DNA from: Haberlea rhodopensis
Taxonomy: Eukaryota > Streptophyta > Magnoliopsida > Lamiales > Gesneriaceae
Assembly (NCBI GenBank): GCA_907163345.1
Contig: CAJQUN010000042.1
Location: 1,717,043-1,781,042 of the forward strand
DNA length: 64,000 nt
Reading direction: 5' to 3'
Every line of letters starts with the position of its first letter. The first letter of the stretch is position 1. The translations under genes were made by a program, and so were the position numbers. Below are positions 1 through 11,327 of the stretch, one piece after another. The notes under the pieces were generated by a model. It saw nothing but the letters and a program-made list of their open reading frames with translations. It was not told where the DNA came from and did not search any database.

Positions 1-1086
1 GATTCACATACAACGGTGATGTTTGTATCGTGTTCTATCATGTCTCGATATGCTAAAATATATTTTCACAATCCCCAATCGTTTTTAAAAAAAAAATTAT
101 AATGGAATAATCTTTTCAGTAATTCCACAATTATTTGACAAGGATAGATTGTCATTTATTCTATAATTAGAAAATATCAAACTATTCTATCATATATTTT
201 ATTTACTTAAATTAATCGTTTTATAGAAGGTTGTAGAATGTTATACTAAAGCACCAATTTTGCAAATAAAAATATATCACAAGAATACATTATACTCATG
301 TATTATGTTGTGTGCACATAATTCGTACATTCCAACCACTAGTATTTAAGAAAGGAAAAATGCGTTACTAGTTGAAGCGAATTTACAATACCACAATTAC
401 GAAACTATGCAAGATGCAGAGTTATTTGCAAGAAACAAAGGGGTCCTCATCTGCGTTTTGTTGCAGGATGATGTTGGTTCTTTCTCACCCATGTTGTGGA
501 GCGAGTCCTTTTGACCCGATCTGCAAAAAGACGATGCCTGCAACAAAAAATAACACATAAAAAACAAATCTCTGGCAGATTGGCACCCTTAATCAATCAC
601 AATTCAATAGAAAATAGGTTATAGCAAGCTAACACCCTCCAAAAGTCGAGAAGAGAACCAGAGTAGAAACAACTGCAATTCAAATGGCTACTAGACTTGG
701 TTATATCCTCTGCTACACGTACTAATACTCAGCTCATGTCTCATACATTAATATGAGACATGATAGAACACGATACAAACATCCACCATCAGATGAATAG
801 CACTAAATGCAGCAGAAAATTTGGATGGGAAAGAATGTATCACTAGCTGAAGTGGTAAATTGGATTCTCTGGTCAATTCCAAGCCAAATGACATATTTAC
901 TACAAGGGCAAGATTTTAATGGCACATTCAGCGACAGAAACAAACCTTTGATATTCCAGCTTCTGTTTAACTATCCCATTTAGTAGTAGTTCTGAACTGT
1001 AAACTGCACCACCTGCATATAAATTCCTATTGAGTGGTCATCTTTACATTACATTCAGCAGCAATAATAATTTGAAGGAACGTGTT
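1..1086. other. Downstream flank of BRCT gene, no gene seen
   Basis: This stretch lies beyond the stop codon of the minus-strand BRCT gene and probably holds its 3' UTR and intergenic DNA. It is A+T rich. Short open frames exist, but none resembles a known protein. Its only distinctive structure is the long-range inverted repeat described separately. Confidence 0.6.
18..783. repeat. 29-bp perfect inverted repeat with nested local hairpin
   Basis: Bases 18-46 are the exact reverse complement of bases 755-783, separated by about 708 bp. The right arm also takes part in a local hairpin: 734-744 pairs with 753-763 (11 bp, 8-nt loop), so the core GAGACATGA motif occurs three times in two orientations. 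It could be the terminal repeats of a decayed DNA transposon of about 770 bp or a foldback remnant. No target duplication can be tested on the left because the window starts 17 bp away. Confidence 0.6.
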
Positions 1087-4000
1087 TCAACCTTTCTCAA
1101 GAAAAGGCACACAGATGTCATAGTCATCTTCACAAGATATAATCAAAAGATCGTCTGGAAGCTTTTCATCTTTCAATGCCGATCTGCCAAGTCTCTCCAC
1201 TGCCTGGTAAGAAATGCACTAAGTATCGTTATCCATTCTAAAATGGTTCAGTGTAGAGCATTCTCTCACCCTATGCCATTGCATTCGTCACAGAAGTCAC
1301 AAGTAAAAGAAGGTTCATTAAACCTTATACACCGAACTAAAATGCACAGAGCAAATATTTTTGAATGTGGTGCTATGGCATGAATGCAGCAAAAATTCAA
1401 TCCTCACCCATTCACGCAGTAATCAATGATTGTCCATTTATATTATAGGTGACATGCTAAATCATGAGATGAAAAATCAAGAAGGCAAAGAGGAATTTGG
1501 AAAATAATCCGAGAGCTTAAAATCATACGCTTGGCAATAGTTTTAAGATCCTGTGAGCTACATTTTTAATTTAACCACCCTCCAGTTGTCAAGGAAATTG
1601 ATTGCTCGGTTTCTAGCACCTTGGAGTGATGACGCCCACCCCCAGAATTTGCTAAGAAGTAATCAGTGGTAAGTTAACTAATGACTAACCACTCACAGGA
1701 AGAGAGGATCATAAAATACTCATAATGAAACAACTGCGCTGAAAATTATTGGGAAAGATAAATCTCAAGAATGATCACATACCAAACCATGAACTGCCTT
1801 GACCAAGTTTGTTATAATGTCTTTACCAGGCTTTGTATTTTGGGTGACAAACACTTTTTGACCCTGCCACCAAAATCATTTTGAGCACAGTATTGTTAGA
1901 GTATATCGTTTTATACAACAATCAGATATACACCTGTAAAAGTGAATGTTGACTAGCTCTCGACAGAGAAACTGGCATACTGAAGCCAAATTCTTTTTCT
2001 CCTCTTTCATCTCTGAGAATGTAATTTTTCTCATTAACAAAACAGCTAGCTTGTCCACAGCTTTCAAGCCATAAGTGTGTGACTACAGGTTTTCCAAAAG
2101 CAATTGCTTCAAGCATATTTCTAGTGCGGATAAATTCATCAGCTACAAAATGTGTAGCATCTGACATAGAAGAGGTATCTGAAGCTCCCAGCCTAGCCAA
2201 AACCTGCGACCGAAAAACATAACCAAAAAATTAAAAGTTATCCACCAACTTGCACAAATTGAGGAATCAAATGCAAAATTACTGAATACCTTTTTCTGCA
2301 GTTTGACAACATCCGCATCTAGGTGCTGGCTAAACAAGACTCTAATATTCGTGGTATCTTTCCTCTTTCTCAAGTCTTTCATTTCACTAAATGGTACTGA
2401 TGCGTCGGTCATTAAGCTATTAATTTCTTTTATAAGAGACAGTCTAGACAGGTTCTTTCTGCAAGACTGCTTGTGATACTCATCCCCCATACAGATAGGA
2501 GATACATTGTTTACTGGTGTCGCACAAGTAGCAGGTGTAGTACAAGTTGAAATGGATGTTCCAAATCTTTCACTTGGTGATGCATCTAGCCTGTCAACAG
2601 TTTCTGCACATTCAGCAGATTTTGAGGTCTTCGCATCACTCATCCCATCACAGTGCATGGATGTGCATGGATCAACTGCATCATGTAAGCTTGCTGTCAC
2701 ATTCACCTGATCAGAACCTCTATGATCGACATTATTAGTTGTACTTCCATTGTCTCTTGATCCTTTTAAACTTGCATTACATTGTGCATCATCTTCTTCC
2801 TCATCTGAGAATGCCTTTTCTCGAGATCTTTTTGGATCTGGAAGCTCTAATGCCGATATTTTTGGTTCTGACGAACTGGACGAACCAACACATTGTGTAT
2901 TTGATTTCTTAACCATAATCGATCTCGACTTTCTAACATTCTTGATGGTACCCATATCAACATTCTTATCATGAACAGCTGTTCTACTTTTTCTGAGCAC
3001 ACGAGCACTTATCAGATCATCTCTCTCTTCCCTAGCATGTAATGCATTTCCAGGAGCCTTAGAGCCATCCAATTTTTTGCCTCTCCTAGTTCGATGAGCC
3101 ACTGGCACAAAAGAATTAAGTTGCTCCACCAAGCAACGGTTTGTTTCAGGTTTTCGACCCGTTAACTCCATTCTCTGATATGGTTCACTCTCTTGAATGC
3201 TACTCCTTTTCCTGGCTCTTCCTACCTTCTGCTCTTTCATATTAGGAGGTATGGTGCTCGGGCTTTCCTTGCCATATAAGACGAAATCATCATTGATATC
3301 TGCAAGCCTCCTTTGTTCTGACCTCCTCATCTTTGCATCACACTGCTTCCTAATGTTTTCAGTAAGTTTCACTGATGAAAGGGAGGAGTCATTACTCGTG
3401 TTGATGCTGGTCCTCATTACACGTTTGGCTTGTCTAGTAACAACTCCAACACTCAACTGATCTTTTGTGGATGCCTTTGTAATTGGTCCACCACCTGCAA
3501 CAGGAACATCACCACTAGTGTTAGCCAAATGCACCTCAAAACAGAAAGTTCCTAACGTTTCCACAGCCATTTGAGTATCAGGGCCTATATTTTTCAAGTC
3601 TGAAATATCCTTGCTACTATCATTTATCAACTTGTGACTGGATTCCACATTTGACTGATTATACAAATCCTTCTCAAGATTCTTGTGCAACACCTCATCT
3701 CCGCAATGCAATGATTTCCCCTTTGCTCTTCTCCTCCTATGCAACATCACCCATGAATCTGTGTAGGCTGGGTCTCCTAATTTCTTCTTATCGTAAGTTT
3801 GCTTCTTTTCAATTCCACTATCTCCACCAGTCTTGATTTTTATAAGGTCTGCACAGCCAGATTTCCTAGTTTCCATAAAGGCTCTCTCCTGTGAACTTCC
3901 CTTGTCAAAGAAGAGTTCCTTTTTCTTCTGGAAAAAATCTCCCCCACCTTCATCTTCGCGGGTATCATCCCAATCATAAGCTCTGTATTCTACATCTGTG

Positions 4001-7000
4001 CTTTTGAGAATAGAGCATTTTGCCAAATCTAGAGAACCTTTTACTCCATTGATTACCTCCGGTTTTTCTGCGATGTGAATCCTATTGTCAATGCTTTGAT
4101 CATGCTCCATGACATTAAGTTCAAGAAACCTGTCCACAACCTCAAGTGCATTGGATTGTGATAAATCTCCAGGTTCCTCAGAGTTGACATAGCTTAACCC
4201 AGCCAAGTGATTTTCAGATGCATCTAACTCAGACGTGATAAGATTACCATCTGTCTGGTTAACGTTAGCCTCTGACTGAACAACTTCAGTAACTCTATCC
4301 TCTGTAAAAAGCTTCCTCATAGTATTACTACCCTTGCATTTAATTGGATTCCTTAGTTTTTCACTGCTTCCATTATACCCATTCCAAAGACATTCCTCAT
4401 TGTTCTTCCTGCCAGAGTTGAATAAATCTCCACTAAAGAATGTACCTTCTTGCTCACACCTCCGTTGTTCCAAAGAAGATTTGTCACCACTAAAGGAACA
4501 CAAATTACAATTAGCTCCTCGGGAAAAAGCGGTCAAACCTGAGGCTCTAATTGATGCAACACGAATTGAGGTAAAATCTCTGCAATCAGATCCTGAAACA
4601 ACATGTTATTGTAACCAAAAAAAAAAAAAACAGCTTCTTATCCACACATATCGTAAGTTTCTCTCTACATTGGATGCTTTAATCCAAGAAAAGTAAAAAC
4701 TTATGAAAAGAAATAAAGGATTTAAAATACAAGTAAACAATATTAAGACAAATATATCGTGAATGCGGAAAGCCCACTATACAATTATATAGAGCAACAC
4801 AGCTTTTCAATTTTTCATGTTCGTGTTTGGATTAAGTTATTAGAGAAAACATGGTCTATTATTGAGCATATCCGTTTGTACTGACTCCTTTATGTTTATT
4901 TTGATATGTAATACATAATAAGTAACAATACATCAAGAAGTTGGAAGACAAAACATAGTTAGCTAAAAAATGAACTGATGAAAAAGAATAAGAAATGCAT
5001 GATAAAATGATGAGGGGAAAATAACTTAGTGATTTTTGAACAGAAAAATTTCATAGCATAGAGTTACTTTTTGACACGAGGCAGAAAGTTGTTCCAATAC
5101 AGGCCATGACATAACAGTATATGTAAAATGAGATGATAAAACGACATGGAAAAATTAACACTACAATAAATACTGGTGAACTGAGACCAAATGATATATA
5201 AAAGAAAGGACAAACAACCAGAGTAAAAGTTACCTGAATGATGCTCTTCAGCAGTGAAGGAATCAGATGGTATTCCACAAGCACTATCACCTTGATTGCC
5301 AGAGATAGCATCCACCATATTCACATGTATTGTGTCTAAATCACTGCCATCTCCATTCAAGGAATCATCTGGAGATAATTGCTGGGTATCACACCTGACC
5401 TCAGTTTTATCTGCTTTGTCATTGTCACTAGCATCAGAAACTTCAATATTGCGTGCATTAAACAACTCGGTACGCATATCCTTAACACAATAAAAATCAT
5501 CCAACACTTGAGTTTCACCGGACTGATCGAGCAATTGAGTGGGTGCACGATTAACACAATCAGAATCATCAAAAACATGAGTTTCATACGCAAGATCCAT
5601 CAATTGTGTTTCCCCAGCTAGATAACTCGACTGAGTCTCCTCTGCGAAATTCACCAATTGAGTCTCCTCAACAAGATCCACTAACTGAGTCTCTAATGCA
5701 CCTTCCAGTAGAAATTCATCATCGACAGGCATTGTACTAGAGAGATAGTTAAAATCATCAGCTCCATCAACTCTCAAATCACCACCTGATGTATACGGAA
5801 CAAAAGAAGGTTAAATCAGAGGAATGCAACAGCAGGAAGTTTTTCCAAATTCCTCAAAGTTGGATCTCTTACTTGAATGAAAAAATAATGAATTTTATTC
5901 ACTGTACCTCCCTTCAACTCACAATAATAGCACTAAGAAAAAAAAAACTCCAAAATAGTTTATCCATTACAGTAGCTCTCCAGTATAAAAACGTAATCCA
6001 TACAAAGAAATGATAGTATTATCAGTTATCACCATAGCTCAAGCAGTACAGATATAAAACATGTGAATTTGCCAGAAAGAGTCAATCAAAACCCAGATTT
6101 AACATTAGCTGAAGGCAGTCTATCCATATTCAGATTCTTCTTTTATTGAATTAGTGTCATTACCATTTTAAACATCTCCTAAAGTACCTATTTCACACAA
6201 AATAAGATAAACCACAATCTATGAAACTAAAATTTCTTAAAAACGTGTTAATGAAAAGAGATTAAAGGTACAAAGAATCATCTATCAAGAAAGTACAAAT
6301 TCTGTATACAACACCTGTAGAAAAAAAATACGTAATGAACTCTATCTATAATCAAACAACGAAGGTTGTAAGTTTAGCAGACAAAAATCGGACACACTCT
6401 ATCCTTCGAGGTTTCACTCATGTTATCTTTTCTGTCATTTTTTACCCAGAGGAAAGAATGTGCACGCTATTTGAAAATATTCAAGTAATTCTGAATTCCT
6501 ACACCTGGGATTTAAGGTGCCAAGACTTTCTTCTCTCATGTCTATAACCAACAGTGAGATATCTTTTTTCCAACTTTATTTCAACATTTGAGATGCAGCT
6601 CAAATCCTGCTAGTAGTCACGAGCATCAACCATTATAACAAAAACTAAAGCCTGGAGTAACAAGATCTTTTAACAGTACAGCACCCAATCTCTATGTTTC
6701 AATAGTTAGCCAAAAAGGATAGAATATGCAATTGATGCTCCCTAGGAACACTTCTCAATCTTTATCATTCTTCTAACTCATCTTATCCCAGCAAAGAAAA
6801 GGCCTATGATGTGTTATTTCAGATTCAAGTATCTACAGAATCATATGTGCCTCTTCCATGTGCGATGATGAATTTCTTCCTGCCACAAAAGTTGACACCT
6901 GATTTCTCACTTCAATCCAACTACAACACGGAGTTTTCTTGACACCATTCTCCACCAATGCTTTCCTCACAATTTGCGCTTGTTTCCACTGCCCACTAGA

Positions 7001-9845
7001 ACAATACAAGTTTGATAACAAAACATAAATCATTTCATTGTGAGGATTCAAGGTCTTAAGCCGTTAGCCTAATTTGCTCCTGTTATTAAATCACCTTGGG
7101 CAGAATAAGATCCAAAAAGAGTCCAATGAGTTCATCTTTGAATTATTCTTTCCAAGATACGTGTTTAAACTCCCTTGCTTCTTCCAACTTCCCCCCTCGA
7201 CCTAGCATATCTACAATGCAAGCCACGTGATCGATTTCAGGAAAAATCGGGAACTCATTGATTCAAAAAGGACCAGGCTTTCCTTAATCAGTCCCAAATG
7301 GCTACAAGTCATCAATAGGCCTATGAAAGTTACTTTGTCGGGTTTAATTTTAGAAGCTGTAATCTCATCAAGAACGTTCAGTGCTTGGCTAGAGCATACA
7401 TGCAATCCAAAGGAAACAACATTGTATTCCATGTTACCAAATCTTTAAGCAAAACATCATTAAAAGTTTTGAGAGAATCATTAATGTCCGCACATTTAGC
7501 ATATATATTTGGCAATGCCAAGCCATTGCCTACATAAGCATGAGCATGGCAACCAGACTGAACCACACAGCCATGTATCATTTTTCCATGGCCGAGTATC
7601 GAAAGGTTAGAGCAAGCATGCAAAACTGCTCCAAAAGTAACACCATCTGGATTAAAACCACATCTCTTTAAATAAATAAAATCCTTATAGTAAATTCCCC
7701 TTGAGGCCTTGACCATTTCTCATGTACCCAGCTATCAAAGTCCACAACATAAGATTTGACTCAGGCATGGACTGAAATACAAGGTATGCTTCATTGTCAT
7801 TACCGATCTTCATACGAGCATCAATTACGGAATTCCATGAAACCAAGTAAAAATTCCAACAGCCTCCACTGCCTTTAGAACCTCGTTCTATTCACCACCT
7901 TTTGGAGTAGAAACTAATCGAAGAATTATTGACCTCCACAGAAGAACCCCAACCACTTCGGATTATAAAACCATGAGGCATACAGCCATAATGGACGTTG
8001 CTAGTTTCAGCACAAACATTCATGAGAGCACTTAAAGTCCATCGATCCAGGACACAATAATCCTCCAACATTTTTTTAAACAAATTCAAACATAATTCGA
8101 CGTCATTCGACTTTCCATAACCAGCAATAACAGTATTCCAAGCTACAATATTCTTTCTTGGCATACCATATAAGACTCTATAAGCAGTATTCAGAAAACC
8201 AACATTTACATAAGAAAACAACAGTGAACACTACAACACTTTATTTCTCAATCCCATCTCCTCGAAAACTTTACTTGCATTTTCGATACTTAAACATTTC
8301 CCATACATATCGATAAGAGCATTATTCACAGGAAATAAAGAATCACACCCTGTGACAATAATTAGTTAATGAACTATTTGCCCAAAGTGTAAATTCTTTA
8401 TTCCTGCACAGGCGCTTAATACCACCGTGAACGTGAAGATCGGACTTCATATCACATAATCTCATGTGTCTGAACAAAGAAAGTGATTAACGATGAAGGC
8501 GATGCAAATATTCACTGATCATCGTTTTCCAGGTGATGGCATCTTTGTGAGGCATTTGATCCAACAACGTGCGAGCGCATAATGTATTTCCAGATTTCAC
8601 CAGCTCAGTAACTTTATATGAACACATTAAGAAGACAAGCAGATGCCCAGGTAAAGAAATCCATTAATGGCAAGAAAAAGGTTTAATTCACTCTCTTCCA
8701 CCAAACGATACTCATAATCTTTAACAATAATACTATAACGCAGTTTCTGTGCATCAAATTCAAACTAATTGTTTGAAAATACTATGAATATGATTATAAC
8801 ACGAGACGAGCTACCAGTCAAACGTTTTTTCGCAAATAAATATCATTTGTATTTTAAAATCTATTTTTATAATAAAATCCAAAACATAATATTTAGTAAT
8901 ATAATTACATTAAATTATATGCATTAGATAACATTTGAATGAGATTTAGATAAGTTAAGGATCTTCTCATAGATTAACTAAATTTTGTAATTTTAAGTCC
9001 GTAAAACAAAAATATGAATTTACTCATTTAACAAAAAATAATGACAAAAATTATAATGGTTATTAACTAGCAAATGTAACATAATCAATCAAACATGATA
9101 TGTTTTTCTCTCTTTCAATATGAGAAATAACTAATATATTTATTTTCTAAATTTTTCTTCATGTCATTTAAATACAGAGAACTCATATTATTTATATATA
9201 TAATAATATTTAAGATAAAATCTTAAACATTCAGTACTACATACAACATAATACACATACTATATGTGCACATATATACATATACATGTATGTATATATG
9301 TACATACACAACATAAACCCTAATTTGAACGTCCCATGTCCCTTGAAATCTACCTTCGGTGAGGGGCGGCAACTAGACAAAATCCTTCCTAAGCACCATA
9401 TACACAATGTTCTCTTATACAAAATCACAAATTAACCTGAATGTATGACTTTACCACTCACGCAGGTAGGGGGAGAAAGTATAAAATTAGCATAACATCA
9501 ATATATGAAATCCTGTTGCCATTGCAGTATTTTCCAGTACAAAACGTAATTTTTTCCTACAGAAGTATACTCAGTTATCAACAAAACCCAAACAGTAATG
9601 ATACGAAAAAAAAAAAGACTTTTCCAGAACTAAACAATAAAAATCATGCTTCCCAAAAAAAACAATCATAAACCTAAATCTACATTATCCAACAGAGTCA
9701 TGCATAAATTAGAATTGAACGAAATTACAGACAAGTGGAATTAAAAATTACCGCTGTCAACTTGCTGCGTCTCCTCGTCACTCAAATCTTCATTCTTTGT
9801 TGAATTAATAGCATTACCGTTTCTAAAATCTCCTAAATAACCCAT
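1087..9845 (-). CDS. Tandem-BRCT DNA-damage protein with N-terminal TQ cluster (MDC1-like)
   Basis: Modelled exons (minus strand order): 9845-9752, 5785-5234, 4592-2290, 2203-1934, 1863-1783, 1203-1087. All introns are GT-AG, phases match, and the total is 3417 bp, giving 1138 aa plus a TGA stop. The N-terminal 200 residues carry repeated ETQ(L/V)xD-type motifs (at least six TQ, one degenerate ETH), the kind of site phosphorylated by ATM/ATR kinases. The middle, about 770 residues in one exon, is low-complexity, basic and poorly conserved. The C-terminus holds two BRCT modules: about residues 965-1060 (including ATHFVADEF and the W of HLWLESC) and about 1074-1138 (starting GQKVFVTQ). This layout matches plant nuclear BRCT proteins proposed as MDC1 counterparts that read phosphorylated H2A.X; that role is inferred. 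The start is the only ATG exon whose phase joins exon 2. Intron 1 (about 4 kb) holds a PPR relic. Confidence 0.88.
6127..6600 (-). pseudogene. Decayed duplicate of BRCT exon 1 and upstream region
   Basis: Bases 6127-6280 align clearly with 9783-9930, the first coding exon and 5' leader of the BRCT gene. Bases about 6505-6600 align with about 10685-10760 upstream of it. By eye both blocks match at roughly three quarters of positions. In this copy the start codon is ATA (6189-6191) and an in-frame TAA follows after seven codons, and no donor site is retained, so it cannot serve as exon 1. It lies inside the present first intron. The copies bracket the PPR relic, so a segment duplication rather than retroposition is the simpler explanation. 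Confidence 0.75.
6833..8627 (-). pseudogene. PLS-class pentatricopeptide-repeat (PPR) gene relic
   Basis: Read on the minus strand from an ATG at 8627, the DNA encodes PPR units such as ARTLLDQMPHKDAITWKTMI, then GMPRKNIVAWNTVIAGYGK and LLKDLVTWNTM, and near the end an E-type extension (YVLLSNLYCSSGQWKQAQIV, then CSWIEV). The units are in several frames with stops and gaps between 8221 and 6833, so the gene is broken by multiple frameshifts. Intact members are intronless organelle RNA-binding proteins that act in C-to-U editing or RNA processing. The relic ends after the E/E+ region with no DYW domain seen. It lies in the same orientation within intron 1 of the BRCT gene. Confidence 0.85.
8640..9740. 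other. A+T-rich intron sequence, no gene seen
   Basis: Part of BRCT intron 1 between the PPR relic and exon 1. It is very A+T rich, with an alternating AT/GTAC tract around 9240-9310 (repeated TATACATGTA-like words). I find no coding similarity on either strand. Confidence 0.6.
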
Positions 9846-10206
9846 TTCACGCAAAAATAAGAGAAACCCGATCTATCAAACCAACTATTGAAAAATGTGT
9901 TAATTTAAAAGAGATTTAGGCACAGGGAATGTGGCGAAGACAGAAGACCTACTGATTATACACAAAGGAATCACCGAACAAAGAAGATTGTACGAGGTAA
10001 AATGTCACGTGGGAGACGCGAGGGGGCGGAACAAGAATTGGAGGGAAATTTTAGGGATAAACGTGTGAAATAAGGAATCAGGAATTTTAGTGTTTTACCA
10101 ATTTTAGGGTTTACAGGTAAAACCCATGCTTTTGACAGTTTGACTGCGGTAAATCAAACCCTCAATCACAAGTATTGTTGGTGTTTCATATTACTTCACA
10201 CGTGTG
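9846..10206 (-). promoter_or_regulatory. Putative BRCT gene 5' UTR and promoter with G-box motifs
   Basis: Immediately upstream of the start ATG. A G-box CACGTG lies at 10006-10011, about 160 bp upstream of the ATG, and a 10-bp palindrome CACACGTGTG at 10197-10206 contains a second ACGT core. Such motifs bind plant bZIP and bHLH factors. Regulation by them is inferred, and the transcription start site cannot be placed. Confidence 0.35.
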
Positions 10207-11234
10207 GTTTGTGAAAAAAATTAGTTTATTATATAATATTTTTATTTAAAAATGATTTTTATAATACTTTTAAGTGATGTAAAATATGATTTGTGTAAAA
10301 TATGTGATATGTTTGTTTAATATTTATTTAAAAAGTATTGTGTTTTAGTATTGGTTGGTGTTTAAGTGATATCCAAATCGGATGCATAAAAATATTTATC
10401 ATAAAATGCATATATTTGAAATGAATTGAATTCAAATTCTTAATTCAAGTCAACTATATAAGTGAGTATTTCAATTCCATATTTTTTTCCAATGCATTTC
10501 TAAATAAACTAAGTGCGCGGCAGACTCAAACTCGAGCAATTTATAAGAAGGGAGGTAACGATCATTAAGTCACAACCCTGATCGTCAAATCCATAGATTT
10601 TCAATATTTTACTTTTAAATCATTCCACAAATTCAAATACTTCAGTTAAAATGCAACAATGCCTTCACTCACTCTAGTCTCTTCTTTTCAAGGTGTCAAG
10701 ACTTTGCTCTCTTAATCTCTACAACCAAATATGAGCGTATAATTTTATTTTATTTCATTTTTATATTTTGTCTTAGGTGTTAATTTGACCTTGAATATTG
10801 AGATACAAAACACATCTAGATAGTAACACATATCTTATTTAACACATAATTAACACATACATGGATTATATAGTTAAAATCGTATTATGATTAGGTTAAC
10901 AATTATGGGAAAATTACATGGAAGTCCACTTTGGTGACACAAAATCTACTTAAGTCTTGAGAAAAAATCTTAGTGCATAAAAAGCCAAATTGGAAACAAT
11001 TTTGTTGAAATAGATCCACTTTTCAAATTTTCAAATCAATTGGGTGTTTTATGATGACTTTTTTACCACTCAATAGTTTGATATATTGCATTCTATCCTT
11101 TAGGCTTTTGTTTAAATTACAAAGAAGTCCATATATAATATTTAATTATCTTTTATATCCTTATATTTATAAAAAGCAACATTTAACATTGTCTTTTTAC
11201 AAGTCCCCCGTTTTTTGCGATCCTTGGCACAAAA
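10207..11234. other. Intergenic A+T-rich DNA between BRCT gene and pararetrovirus
   Basis: No convincing gene. About 10685-10760 matches the block at 6505-6600, so it belongs to the duplicated upstream region of the BRCT gene. The left boundary of the viral integrant is not sharp; the first recognisable viral landmark is the primer binding site at 11235. Confidence 0.55.
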
Positions 11235-11248
11235 TGGTATCAGAGCCT
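11235..11248 (+). promoter_or_regulatory. Primer binding site, initiator tRNA-Met type
   Basis: TGGTATCAGAGCCT matches the complement of the plant initiator tRNA-Met 3' end, the minus-strand primer of caulimovirids. It sits about 80 bp ahead of the first viral ATG (11328) and fixes the orientation and conventional origin of the viral genome. Confidence 0.85.
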
Positions 11249-11327
11249 AGGTTTATTCTGGAAATACTATGATAATATCTTGAATATTAATTTGTAACCT
11301 ATACGGAGGAGACGATTCAAGAAATTC

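Noticed and set aside
372..560. 62-codon plus-strand frame near the window start
   Set aside because: No similarity or promoter evidence; it lies inside the inverted-repeat-flanked A+T-rich stretch.
1030..1383. Plus-strand 117-codon open frame
   Set aside because: It is antisense to the last exon and intron of the BRCT gene; no family similarity and poor codon character.
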